From contig NZ_CP062008.1 of NCBI RefSeq assembly GCF_005670685.2, forward strand, positions 3,100,001-3,164,000: a stretch of DNA of 64,000 nucleotides, in the 5' to 3' direction. This stretch comes from Mycolicibacterium mucogenicum DSM 44124 (GTDB taxonomy: Bacteria; Actinomycetota; Actinomycetes; Mycobacteriales; Mycobacteriaceae). The notes beneath the pieces are model-generated. The model worked only from the letters and a program-made list of their open reading frames with translations, did no database searches and was not told where the DNA came from. Made by a program: the position numbers and the translations under genes. How positions within the stretch are numbered: the stretch's first letter is position 1; the number at the start of each line of letters is the position of its first letter. This document shows positions 56,228 through 64,000 of this stretch, piece by piece.

Positions 56228-56272
56228 TTGCGGCCCCGACCGGCACGCGGTACTAAATTGGAACACGTTGCA
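56228..56272 (+). promoter_or_regulatory. Promoter with KstR-type operator ahead of CYP125
   Basis: A -35 TTGCGG (56228-56233), 17 bp, and a -10 TACTAA (56251-56256), followed by TGGAACACGTTGCA at 56259-56272, which fits TNNAACNNGTTNNA. The sequence from 56195 onward is nearly identical to that at 48269-48347 ahead of the NMO gene. KstR is known to repress cyp125 in M. tuberculosis. Confidence 0.8.
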
Positions 56273-56288
56273 GAGTGAGGAGCGTCAC

Positions 56289-57548
56289 ATGACGGCACCC
56301 AACATCCCAGCCGGATTCGACTTCACGGACCCCGACATCTACGCCCAGCGGCTCCCGGTCGCGGAACTGGCCGAACTACGCCACGTCGCGCCGATCTGGT
56401 GGAACGAACAACCCATGGGCAAGGGCGGCTTCGACGACGGTGGCTACTGGGTGGTGACGCGGCACAAGGATGTCAAGGAGGTGTCCCGCCGCAGCGACGT
56501 GTTCTCCAGCCAGGCGAAGACCGCCATCCCCCGGTACCAGGACGGCACCGTCACCGAGCAGATCGAGCGCGGCAAGTTCGTGCTGCTGAACATGGACGCA
56601 CCGCACCACACCCACCTGCGCAAGATCATCTCGCGCATGTTCACGCCCCGCGCCATCGAACTGCTGCGGGACGAATTGAGCCGGCGCGCACAACAAATCG
56701 TGCAGGAGGCCGCGACCGCGGGCTACGGCGACTTCGTCGAGCAGGTGTCCTGCGAGCTGCCCCTGCAGGCGATCGCCGGGCTGATGGGCGTGCCCCAGGA
56801 AGACCGCAAGAAGCTGTTCCACTGGTCCAATCAGATGGTCGGCGACATGGACCCCGAATTCGCCGGCAACGACGCCATCACCGCGTCGGTCGAACTGATC
56901 ATGTACGGCATGGCGATGGCCGCCGACCGGGGCGCCAACCCGCGCGACGACCTGGTGACCCGCCTGGTGCAGGCCGACGTCGAGGGCCACAAGCTCTCCG
57001 ACGACGAGTTCGGGTTCTTCGTCATCCTGCTGGCGGTGGCGGGCAACGAGACCACCCGCAACACCATCACCCAGGGCATGATGGCGTTCGCGGAACACCC
57101 CGACCAATGGGAACTCTTCAAGCGGGAACGTCCGGCGACGGCAGCCGACGAGATCGTCCGCTGGGCCACGCCGGTCACCTCGTTCCAGCGCACCGCGACG
57201 GAGGACACCGAACTCGGCGGCGTGCCGATCAAGAAGGGCGAACGGGTGGTGATGTTCTACCGGTCGGCCAACTTCGACGAAGAGGTTTTCGAGGACCCGT
57301 ACACGTTCAACATCATGCGCGACCCCAATCCGCACGTCGGCTTCGGCGGGACCGGCGCCCACTACTGCATCGGGGCGAACCTGGCCCGCATGACCATCGA
57401 CCTCATGTTCAACGCGATCGCCGACCACATGCCGGACCTGCGTCCGCTCGGTGAGCCCGAGCGCCTGCGGTCCGGCTGGCTCAACGGCATCAAGCACTGG
57501 CAGGTCGACTACACCGGCGCTAACGCGAAACCGGCTGTCGCGCACTGA
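56289..57548 (+). CDS. CYP125-like steroid C26/C27 monooxygenase (cytochrome P450)
   Basis: A 419-residue cytochrome P450 closely resembling mycobacterial CYP125. The I-helix AVAGNETTRNTITQGMMAF, the ExxR in AADEIVRWATPV and the heme loop GFGGTGAHYCIGANLARM with the thiolate Cys are intact. CYP125 oxidises the cholesterol side chain at C26/C27, the first step of side-chain breakdown. The ATG at 56289 follows GAGGAG. The upstream KstR operator supports this job. Note that it is shorter than M. tuberculosis CYP125A1 (433 residues) at the N-terminus. The tail overlaps the next gene, on the other strand, by 29 bp. Confidence 0.9.
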   Translation: MTAPNIPAGFDFTDPDIYAQRLPVAELAELRHVAPIWWNEQPMGKGGFDDGGYWVVTRHKDVKEVSRRSDVFSSQAKTAIPRYQDGTVTEQIERGKFVLLNMDAPHHTHLRKIISRMFTPRAIELLRDELSRRAQQIVQEAATAGYGDFVEQVSCELPLQAIAGLMGVPQEDRKKLFHWSNQMVGDMDPEFAGNDAITASVELIMYGMAMAADRGANPRDDLVTRLVQADVEGHKLSDDEFGFFVILLAVAGNETTRNTITQGMMAFAEHPDQWELFKRERPATAADEIVRWATPVTSFQRTATEDTELGGVPIKKGERVVMFYRSANFDEEVFEDPYTFNIMRDPNPHVGFGGTGAHYCIGANLARMTIDLMFNAIADHMPDLRPLGEPERLRSGWLNGIKHWQVDYTGANAKPAVAH

Positions 57549-57864
57549 CCTTCGACCGGTCGGGATAGTCGAGCAGCGACTGCCAGTAGTCGTCGGACAG
57601 CTCCTGGCCCGAGTGCAGCACCATCGCCAGGCCGGTCGCCATCGCGACGCCGAGCAGGCCGAGCCACAAGCCGGTGACGGCGATGACCACCCACAGCACG
57701 GTCGTCAGCGCGGGCCACGGCGATACCAGCATCAACACGGGCGCGAAGAAGAAACCGGTACCGACGTACCAGGCCGATCCGGTTCGGTCGGCGGCCATGA
57801 CCGCCCGCAACCAGACCGGCGGCGCCGGTGTCGACGGCTCGGTTGCGGGGTGGGTGGTGCGCAT
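57520..57864 (-). CDS. Small membrane protein, hypothetical
   Basis: A 114-residue protein with two transmembrane segments (GTGFFFAPVLMLVSPWPALT and LWVVIAVTGLWLGLLGVAMA) and a polar C-terminus (SDDYWQSLLDYPDRSK). GGAGG precedes the ATG at 57864. It ends within the CYP125 gene. It is divergent from the XRE regulator with a perfect palindrome between them, so it is a likely target of that regulator. The family is not recognised. Confidence 0.7.
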   Translation of the reverse strand: MRTTHPATEPSTPAPPVWLRAVMAADRTGSAWYVGTGFFFAPVLMLVSPWPALTTVLWVVIAVTGLWLGLLGVAMATGLAMVLHSGQELSDDYWQSLLDYPDRSKVSARQPVSR

Positions 57865-57913
57865 CTCGATCGCCTCCTGCTGCGTTGTCGGACGATTCGA
57901 GACTGTCCCCGTC

Positions 57914-57934
57914 AGGTAATTGCCGCAATTACCT
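57914..57934. promoter_or_regulatory. Perfect palindromic operator of the XRE/MmyB regulator
   Basis: AGGTAATTG and CAATTACCT form a perfect 9-bp inverted repeat around CCG. It lies between the divergent membrane protein gene and the XRE gene, 45-50 bp from each start. A related half site (AGGTAGT) follows at 57938. Confidence 0.75.
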
Positions 57935-57978
57935 CTCAGGTAGTCGCCACCGGGTCGTGCAGCCGCGACACTTGACTC

Positions 57979-58782
57979 GTGACCGTCACCAGCGCCGCCC
58001 CGACACATTCGCCGCAACCGTTCGGAGCGCTCATGCGGCAGTGGCGCCAGCGGCGACGCATCAGCCAGCTCGACCTGGCGATCGAGGCCGACGTGTCGGC
58101 CCGCCACCTCAGCTTCATCGAGACCGGCCGGTCGACACCGAGCCGCGCCATGGTGCTCAAGCTCGGCAGTGTGCTGAATGTTCCTGCGCGAGAACAGAAC
58201 CGGCTGCTCCTGGCCGCGGGTCATGCGCCGGTGTACGCCGAGCGGTCGCTCGACGACCCGGAGATGAGCGCGGTGCGCACCGGGATCGATCGCGTGCTCG
58301 CCGCATACGAGCCGTTCCCGTGCCTGGCCGTCGACCATCTGTGGAACATCGTCGCGGCCAACGCCGGCATCGCGGTGCTGCTCCAGGGCGTCGCACCCGA
58401 GCTGCTGAATCCACCCAACGCCCTGCGCATTTCACTGCACCCGGACGGGCTGGCACCCCGCATCCGCAATCTCGGGCAGTGGCGGCACCACGTGATCGGC
58501 CGCCTGCGCCGCGAGGTGGCCGGCAGTGCCTCGACCGAGCTTCACGATCTGCTCACCGAGATCGAGGCCTACCCCGGTGGCGACGTCGAATCGTCCGACC
58601 TCGGCGGCGTTGCGGTGCCGCTGGAGATCGACGGTCCCGACGGCGAGGCGCTGACATTCCTCAGCACCGTCACCACTTTCGGCACAGCGCTCGACCTGAC
58701 CGCCGCGGAGTTGAGCATCGAGGCGTTCCTGCCCGCCGACGACGCGACGGCGCAGGCTATCCGCGAAAGCGCTACGCGTTGA
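57979..58782 (+). CDS. XRE-type regulator with MmyB ligand-binding domain
   Basis: A 267-residue regulator. N-terminal helix-turn-helix RISQLDLAIEADVSARHLSF then ETGRSTPSRAMVLKL; C-terminal MmyB-type domain LDDPEMSAVRTGIDRVLAAY, LWNIVAANAGIAVLLQGV, a fatty-acid or small-ligand pocket in known relatives. GTG 57979 is the start. MmyB-type regulators usually control a divergent neighbour, here the small membrane protein. The stop overlaps the L,D-transpeptidase stop by 11 bp (convergent). Confidence 0.9.
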   Translation: MTVTSAAPTHSPQPFGALMRQWRQRRRISQLDLAIEADVSARHLSFIETGRSTPSRAMVLKLGSVLNVPAREQNRLLLAAGHAPVYAERSLDDPEMSAVRTGIDRVLAAYEPFPCLAVDHLWNIVAANAGIAVLLQGVAPELLNPPNALRISLHPDGLAPRIRNLGQWRHHVIGRLRREVAGSASTELHDLLTEIEAYPGGDVESSDLGGVAVPLEIDGPDGEALTFLSTVTTFGTALDLTAAELSIEAFLPADDATAQAIRESATR

Positions 58783-59536
58783 TGACGATCGGGTCGCCGA
58801 TGTTCACCTGGTTGTAGTACCACGACGCGTTGTCGGTGCTCAGGTTGATGCAGCCGTGGCTCACGTTCGAATTACCCTGCTGCGCAACGGACCACGGGGC
58901 CGCGTGGACGTAGACGCCACCCGAGGTGACCCGCACCGCGTAGTAGACCGTCAGCTTGTAGCCCTCCGGGTCGTTCAGCGGGATGCCGATGGTCCGCGAG
59001 TCCATGACCACGGGGCTCTCTTTCGACATGGCCGTGAACGAACCCACCGGCGTGGGGTGCTTGGGCTTACCCATGGACGCCGGCATGGTCTTCACGACCT
59101 GGCCGTCGATGCTCACCGTGAAGGTGTGTCCGCTGATGCTCGCGACGCCGAGGGTGGCCGTGGCGGTCTCGAACGACTGCTTGACCCCGCCGACCGACAC
59201 CGTGATGGACGAGTGCGCCGGCCAGTACGTGGTGGGCGTGAACTGCACCTTGTTGTCCGCGAGCCACGAGAATGTCCCGGCGGGTGCCTTTGTCATCTTC
59301 GGCGACGAGAACTCGATGGTCCCCTCGGCGCGGCCCCGGTCGGCCACCGGCCGACCGAAGGTCACCGTGACGGGCATCCCGACCCCGACGGCAGGTCCGC
59401 CACTCGGCGTGATCGCGACGACCGGAAGGGACTCGGGCAACGCCGCGACAGCAGCACCCACGGAGCCGCTCAGCATCATCACCGCAGATGCGGCGACAGC
59501 CAGCGCATAACGCACAGTTTTGGGCAAGGGGTCCAT
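58772..59536 (-). CDS. L,D-transpeptidase (LdtMt1-like)
   Basis: A 254-residue exported enzyme: signal peptide (YALAVAASAVMMLSGSVGAA), one immunoglobulin-like domain (FGRPVADRGRAEGTIEFSSP), and a YkuD catalytic domain with Cys and His in NSNVSHGCINLSTDNASWYY. It makes 3-3 crosslinks in peptidoglycan from tetrapeptide stems and is the carbapenem target. Its size and layout match LdtMt1. ATG 59536 sits directly at a GGAGG, which is too close; a TTG three codons later (spacing nine) may be the true start. Confidence 0.92.
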   Translation of the reverse strand: MDPLPKTVRYALAVAASAVMMLSGSVGAAVAALPESLPVVAITPSGGPAVGVGMPVTVTFGRPVADRGRAEGTIEFSSPKMTKAPAGTFSWLADNKVQFTPTTYWPAHSSITVSVGGVKQSFETATATLGVASISGHTFTVSIDGQVVKTMPASMGKPKHPTPVGSFTAMSKESPVVMDSRTIGIPLNDPEGYKLTVYYAVRVTSGGVYVHAAPWSVAQQGNSNVSHGCINLSTDNASWYYNQVNIGDPIVINA

Positions 59537-59627
59537 CCTCCGGTCCGAGATACGTTCACTACATATCGTAGTTCGGCGCCAGGCGTTACTTCGGTTAGCC
59601 GCACGCCGTGGGTCCCGACCTCAGGCT

Positions 59628-60929
59628 TTACTGCGGTGGCGCGGCGGGCTCAGCCGGCGGGGCGACATCGGCCGGCGCCGGAGCCGGCGGCGCCGGGGCC
59701 TCGGCCGGTACTGCGACGGCGACCGCGTTCGACGGCATTTCCACCGGCGGGATGTCCGTGGCGGCGGGCGGCGCGTCGGCTGCCGGCAGGCCGTCGGGGT
59801 GCGCTGCCGGTTCCGGCTCGACGACGGGAGCCGCCGGCGGCTCGACGACCGGCGCATCGGACAGCGGCGCCTCGACGGGCGCCGACAGCTCGGCCGACGG
59901 CTCGGCGGCGGGCGCCACATGCACCGTCGGAGGCTCGGCCGGCGTGACCGCCTGCTCGGCCGCCGCGGGCCGCGGGCTCTTGGTGACGGACGTCGAGGTA
60001 CCACCGTGCGAGGGCAGGAACTGCAGCGTGACCGCCATCGACACCGATGCCACGAACGCCGTCGATCCCACGGCCAGCATCGTCAGGGGCAGCGCGGGCG
60101 AACTCGACACCTGCTCCCAGCGGGACGAACCGCCCGAACGATGCCGGCCGGCCGGCGCGAAGACAGGTCGCTCGAACTGCTCCTCGAACGCGTCGAAGGT
60201 CGGATCCCAGCCGAAATCCTGACCGGCCCATTCGTCGGGGCGCGCCTCGTCACCGAAGTAGTACGGCTCGGACAGTTCGGAATCGCCCGACCGTACCGAC
60301 ACCAGCGCCGCGCCGCGGGCAAGGGCCAAATCCGCTTCTTCCGGCGTGAACACCGGCACCGAGAGCGCATCCTGCAGCCCCGGCAGGATCGCCTCGAAGT
60401 TACCGGCGGACCCGATGACCACGAGTGCCTCCGGCTGCCAGTCCGCGCGGGTGAAAACTGCGCTGAGCCAGCTGGTCAGCCCCGCCCGGGAGCCGATGGA
60501 GTGGTTCACGGCCGTGTGAACGGCGCCGCTGGCCGCGTGCACGATCATGGTGATCGCGAATTCGGGCTCGATGGTGCAGACCGCGGTGGTCCCACAGCCC
60601 AGCGCGTCGGCGATGCCGCGGGCCACGGCCTCGTTGGCCTCCGGGAAGCGCACCGGCACCACGTTGTCGAACCCCGAGTCCGACAGCGACTGCATCAGCA
60701 TCGAGGCCTCGGCATCGGCGTCGTCGCTCCACGTCAGCCCGATCGACTTGAGCCGCAACCCGCGCGTCGCCGCCCGGGCCTCGCTGCGCAGCACGGCGGC
60801 GGTGGCATCACCGGAATTCATGATCTCGACGGCGTCGTGGTCCATGGTGAACCCGTCGACGTCGTTGCCCTCCACCAGAACGAGGCCGATGGACGACGGA
60901 GTCATGGCCAAACCGAGCACCGCGTCCAC
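59628..60929 (-). CDS. Mycobacterial DUF7159-type protein with Pro/Ala-rich tail
   Basis: A 433-residue protein. The N-terminal 240 residues (VDAVLGLAMTPSSIGLVLVE, ASMLMQSLSDSGFDNVVPVR and EALVVIGSAGNFEAILPGLQ) have an ASKHA-like alternating pattern typical of the mycobacterial DUF7159 family. A transmembrane helix follows (LTMLAVGSTAFVASVSMAVT), then a long Pro/Ala/Val-rich tail likely outside the membrane. GTG 60929 was chosen because GAAGGGG lies eight bases ahead; the frame is open to 61118. The function is unknown. Confidence 0.8.
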   Translation of the reverse strand: MDAVLGLAMTPSSIGLVLVEGNDVDGFTMDHDAVEIMNSGDATAAVLRSEARAATRGLRLKSIGLTWSDDADAEASMLMQSLSDSGFDNVVPVRFPEANEAVARGIADALGCGTTAVCTIEPEFAITMIVHAASGAVHTAVNHSIGSRAGLTSWLSAVFTRADWQPEALVVIGSAGNFEAILPGLQDALSVPVFTPEEADLALARGAALVSVRSGDSELSEPYYFGDEARPDEWAGQDFGWDPTFDAFEEQFERPVFAPAGRHRSGGSSRWEQVSSSPALPLTMLAVGSTAFVASVSMAVTLQFLPSHGGTSTSVTKSPRPAAAEQAVTPAEPPTVHVAPAAEPSAELSAPVEAPLSDAPVVEPPAAPVVEPEPAAHPDGLPAADAPPAATDIPPVEMPSNAVAVAVPAEAPAPPAPAPADVAPPAEPAAPPQ

Positions 60930-61310
60930 GCAAACAACCCCTTCAAAAAACGCACGGCGGCGACGCACGACCGGCGATGACGCGCGCTTCGGCGTGCGGG
61001 AACTATCCGGAATCGTGGTGAGACAAGCCACCCTTTGACCGGTGACCTTACCCGTTACCTGGGCCACAATGCACCCGTCCGCAAGCCACCGACCTGCGAT
61101 GATTTGCCAGTTGCCCACGGCGCTGTGTTCAAACCGTTATCAGTATTAGCCATCTTCACGACCGCCGCTCGGCGTGGCCCGCTCGCCACCGCGAAGTTTG
61201 ACGCGAGCCAGCTGAGGTAATCCAGTGGCCTAGTTGTGACCTGTCGCTGCCTGATCCTGTGACGGGGCGGCGCGAGAATTGTGGACAAGACCGGCCAGGA
61301 GGTCAACATC
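60930..61310. other. Intergenic region, no gene recognised
   Basis: About 380 bp between the divergent DUF7159-type gene and a small Cys-containing gene. It holds both promoters. A short open frame at 61035-61220 has no ribosome site or recognisable content. I see no RNA gene and no clear operator here. Confidence 0.5.
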
Positions 61311-61517
61311 ATGACGGCACCGCCACTCACCCAGCCCACCGTGGTGTCCCATGGCGAGGTGGGCGTTCATGTCCGCGGGCTCGGCTGCTCCTACGCGACG
61401 TGCACCTGCGGCTGGACCGCGCGGCCCCGGCACCTGCGGGCCTCTGCCGAGCAGGACGCCTGGGCCCACTCCATCGAATCCGGCTGCGCGCTCGCCTTCC
61501 CCCTCGTCAACCGCTAA
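61311..61517 (+). CDS. Small conserved protein with CxCGW motif
   Basis: A 68-residue soluble protein. GLGCSYATCTCGWTARPRHL has three cysteines in a zinc-ribbon-like pattern, and SIESGCALAF adds a fourth, with histidines between them. AGGAGG sits eight bases before the ATG at 61311. It may bind metal. It is not recognised as a named family. Confidence 0.75.
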   Translation: MTAPPLTQPTVVSHGEVGVHVRGLGCSYATCTCGWTARPRHLRASAEQDAWAHSIESGCALAFPLVNR

Positions 61518-61583
61518 CGCGTCACCGCGCGGCGCCGTCCGGCGCGATCTTGCGCAGCGGGCCAGGCCGTAACACAGTGGGTT

Positions 61584-62000
61584 ATGACCGAACAGTGGAT
61601 TAAAGGATGCGCAGTGCAGCGGATCTCCTTCCGCGACGGACTGGTGCTGGACCTGGAGGACTACAACGAGCTCGTCATCTCGGCACCGCTGGCCCTGACC
61701 CTGCCTGCCACCGAGACCGACCCGCAGGAAGTCGTCGCGATCAACCCGGCCGACGTGCGCAGGCAAGAGCGGCCGTTGTTCGATTTCGCCGGCCAGAAGT
61801 GCACACACGCCGAATGGGATGACAACGGCAGCCTGCACCTGGCGTTCGCCGACGGACACCGCATCGACGTGCCCACAGATCAGGAGCACACCTCGTGGGA
61901 GCTCTACGGCAAGCACCACGGCTATGCCGCGTGTCTGCCCCACGGGCGGGTGCGGGTGGTCCGGCACGATCTGCCGGACGACGAGACCGTCAACAGCTGA
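61584..62000 (+). CDS. DUF6188-like small protein
   Basis: A 138-residue soluble protein: VQRISFRDGLVLDLEDYNEL, INPADVRRQERPLFDFAGQK, and LHLAFADGHRIDVPTDQEH. The beta-rich pattern with the ending TSWELYGKHHGYAACLPHGR looks like the DUF6188 family of actinobacteria. It lies 66 bp after the CxCGW gene. The function is unknown. Confidence 0.75.
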   Translation: MTEQWIKGCAVQRISFRDGLVLDLEDYNELVISAPLALTLPATETDPQEVVAINPADVRRQERPLFDFAGQKCTHAEWDDNGSLHLAFADGHRIDVPTDQEHTSWELYGKHHGYAACLPHGRVRVVRHDLPDDETVNS

Positions 62001-62013
62001 CCGGGCCGGCCGC

Positions 62014-63945
62014 TCACCCGAAGGTGTAGTCCTCCGGGGCGACGGTCCGTGTCCAGGTCCAGTAGTCGACCAGACGCCACGGGCTGAGCGTGTAGATGTC
62101 GCCGTCGGCGTTCTTGTAGAACGAGTGCCGGATGGACGGCTGCGACCACACCATGGTGCGCATCTCGGCCTGGCTGCGCTGCACCCAGTCGTCGAGCTTC
62201 TCGGGCCGCGGTTCCATCCACCTCCCGTGTCCGGCCAGCAGCAGGTCCAAACATTCTGAGATGTAACGCATCTGGCATTCCGAGTGGAAGATCAGGCTGC
62301 CACCACTGGCGAGGTTGGTGCCGGGACCGTACATGCAGAAGAAGTTCGGGAATCCCGGGACCGTGATACCGAGATACGCGGTGGGCCGTTCACCCCACTG
62401 CTCGGCCAGCACGCGGCCGTCACGCCCCACGACGGTCATGGGCCACAACACCTTGCCGGCGTGAAAACCGGTGGCGTACACGATCACATCGGCCCGATGG
62501 CGCTGCTCGTCGGCCGTCACGACGGCGTCGTGCTCGATGCGCGCGATGGGTGTGCGGATCAGTTCGACGTGGTCCTGTGTGAGGGTCTGGAGCCAACTTC
62601 CGTTGTCCTGCAACGTGCGTTTTCCGGTGGCCGGGTAGTCCGGGATGACCTTGGCCAGCAGGTCCGGGTTGTCACCGATCTGGCCTTTGATCCACTCGGT
62701 GAACATGATTCGGGTGACATCGTTGATCTCGCTCACCGCGCGTTGCTGATCGGGATAGTCCGGGTCGACGCGGGCCGCGGCCAGACCTTTGTCGCAGCCG
62801 GGCCAGAACAGCAGGAAGCGGTACCAGCGGCCGTAGAACGGCAGGTGCCTCAGCGCCCACTTGACGCCGTCGCCGACCATGGCGTGGTAGTTGGGGTTGG
62901 GGAACATCCATTGCGCGGTGCGCTGAAAGATGTTGAGCGAAGCGACTTTCCCGGCGATCGACGGCGCGATCTGGAAGCCGCTGGCGCCGGCGCCGACCAT
63001 CGCGACATGCTTGCCGGTGAGGTCGACGTCGTGATCCCACTGCGCCGAGTGGAATGCCGGGCCCGCGAAATCATCGCGTCCCGAGATGGCCGGCAGGTAA
63101 GGACGATTGAGTTGCCCGACGGCGCTGATGACGGCACGCGCCGACACCGTCTCCACCGTTCCGTCCGCGGTGCGGACAGTCACCTGCCATGTCGCGGTGG
63201 CCTCGTCCCACGTCGCGCCGGTGACCTCGGTCTCGAACCGGACGTGCGGGCGGATGCCGTACTTGTCCAGGATGCGTTCGAAATACGCCTGCAGTTCCGG
63301 TTGTTCGGCGAAGAACTGCGTCCAGTGGTCGCTGGGTTCGAAGCTGTAACAGTAGAAGTGATTTCCGACATCGACGCGGGCGCCGGGATAGCTGTTGTGC
63401 CACCAGGTGCCGCCGACCCCGGCAGCGCGTTCGATGATGGTGAACGGAATTCCCGCCTCTTTCAGTCGGATACCGGCGAGCAGTCCCGATTCGCCACAGC
63501 CGATGACGAGGACCGGAAAATCCGCGGCCGATTCGGCGTCACGTCCCGCCGCCCCGGCTCGGACATCCGTGCCGTCGAGCTCCATCTCCTCCAGCACCAT
63601 CGGCACGTACTCGTCGGGCACCGGTTCGCAGACCAGCCACTCCATCATCTCCTTGAGCAACTCCGCGCCAATCGGTTCCGGCTCGGGACAGCCGCGGTCA
63701 CGGTAGTCGGCGATCACCTGCAGAGCCAGGGTGCGTACCGCGGCTTTGTCGTCCTCGGACATGTAGCCCTGGACCTCGTTGAGGAACAGCCCGGCAGGGC
63801 GCAGGGCACCGCGGATCAGCTCCGGATCACCGGACATGTGCACCAGCGACAGCATCAGCGTCGGGATGCTGACGTCCAGCAGAGCACGGGCGATGTCCTC
63901 GTCGGAGGTCGTAAACGGTTGTCCTGCATGTGGGTTGCGCACCAC
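62014..63945 (-). CDS. Baeyer-Villiger-type flavin monooxygenase (HAPMO-like)
   Basis: A 643-residue flavoprotein monooxygenase. After an N-terminal helical domain of about 135 residues (typical of 4-hydroxyacetophenone monooxygenase relatives), an FAD site PVLVIGCGESGLLAGIRLKE appears, then the BVMO fingerprint FAGPAFHSAQWDHDVDL, an NADPH site KHVAMVGAGASGFQIAPSIA and VIVYATGFHAGKVL. It inserts oxygen next to a ketone to form an ester or lactone. GTG 63945 is the start used. It converges on the DUF6188 gene. The substrate is unknown; ketones from steroid or aromatic breakdown are possible. Confidence 0.9.
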   Translation of the reverse strand: MVRNPHAGQPFTTSDEDIARALLDVSIPTLMLSLVHMSGDPELIRGALRPAGLFLNEVQGYMSEDDKAAVRTLALQVIADYRDRGCPEPEPIGAELLKEMMEWLVCEPVPDEYVPMVLEEMELDGTDVRAGAAGRDAESAADFPVLVIGCGESGLLAGIRLKEAGIPFTIIERAAGVGGTWWHNSYPGARVDVGNHFYCYSFEPSDHWTQFFAEQPELQAYFERILDKYGIRPHVRFETEVTGATWDEATATWQVTVRTADGTVETVSARAVISAVGQLNRPYLPAISGRDDFAGPAFHSAQWDHDVDLTGKHVAMVGAGASGFQIAPSIAGKVASLNIFQRTAQWMFPNPNYHAMVGDGVKWALRHLPFYGRWYRFLLFWPGCDKGLAAARVDPDYPDQQRAVSEINDVTRIMFTEWIKGQIGDNPDLLAKVIPDYPATGKRTLQDNGSWLQTLTQDHVELIRTPIARIEHDAVVTADEQRHRADVIVYATGFHAGKVLWPMTVVGRDGRVLAEQWGERPTAYLGITVPGFPNFFCMYGPGTNLASGGSLIFHSECQMRYISECLDLLLAGHGRWMEPRPEKLDDWVQRSQAEMRTMVWSQPSIRHSFYKNADGDIYTLSPWRLVDYWTWTRTVAPEDYTFG

Positions 63946-64000
63946 AAGGAACTATCACGTCCAACGGAATGTTCGCAGCCGATTCTCCCGCGGTGCGGTA

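Noticed and set aside
61035..61220. A small open frame between the DUF7159-type and CxCGW genes
   Set aside because: No ribosome site, no recognisable content, and it lies in a promoter region.

Overview
This is about 64 kb of GC-rich chromosome from a mycobacterium, most likely an environmental or rapidly growing species (Mycolicibacterium type). The evidence is the high-GC codon usage with many GTG starts, and genes typical of the group: an F420-type LLM oxidoreductase, the furA-katG pair, a long ICL2 isocitrate lyase, a DUF3516 helicase, a RipD-like peptidoglycan protein, PknH-like sensor lipoproteins, an L,D-transpeptidase and a CYP125-like steroid P450. There is no rRNA, tRNA, CRISPR array, prophage or classical insertion sequence that I can see.

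Layout. 0-1.6 kb: end of an LLM oxidoreductase, an SDR and a flavin reductase. 1.7-9.7 kb: a tightly overlapping plus-strand run of MoxR ATPase, DUF58 protein, a small membrane protein, a double-VWA membrane protein and a proline-rich repeat protein (a Bat/MoxR-like chaperone-complex operon), then an isochorismatase-fold hydrolase, a transketolase and a methyltransferase. 9.7-13.9 kb: exported and envelope proteins and an acyltransferase. 13.9-20.7 kb: DUF3516 helicase, GAP/Sap membrane protein, glutaminyl cyclase, tautomerase and aceA. 20.7-24.5 kb: DMT transporter, two tandem small secreted proteins, a PrrB-like kinase with no adjacent response regulator, and tpx. 24.5-25.7 kb: the first copy of a hairpin-bounded AbiEi/DUF559 gene module. 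25.7-32.2 kb: ripD with a structured leader, MOSC protein, MFS transporter, LysR regulator, and katG (frameshifted) with furA. 32.5-38.5 kb: degenerate GGDEF protein, SGNH hydrolase, acyltransferase, small secreted protein, phosphodiesterase and YaaA. 38.5-43.4 kb: a yybP-ykoY-type manganese riboswitch ahead of a TerC transporter, then an amidase, an alpha/beta hydrolase and cinA. 43.4-49.96 kb: GH2 glycosidase, SDR, HAD phosphatase, and an NMO-family oxidoreductase (frameshifted) behind a KstR-type promoter. 49.97-51.1 kb: a decayed second copy of the hairpin-bounded DUF559 module. 51.1-64 kb: TetR plus molybdopterin enzyme operon, PAS-ANTAR and Crp-type regulators, CYP125 behind a near copy of the same KstR-type promoter, an XRE regulator, an L,D-transpeptidase, a DUF7159-type protein and a Baeyer-Villiger monooxygenase.

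Most notable points: (1) the two-copy module of about 1.14 kb, an AbiEi-like N-terminus plus DUF559 nuclease-like gene flanked on both sides by conserved long hairpins; (2) two nearly identical KstR-type promoter regions driving CYP125 and an NMO-family gene, which suggests steroid catabolism; (3) single-base deletions that break katG, the NMO gene and the second DUF559 copy, two of them in C-runs, so sequencing error must be excluded; (4) the Mn riboswitch on terC; (5) several perfect palindromic operators; and (6) a set of small exported proteins that share a C-x-x-G-x-C motif.
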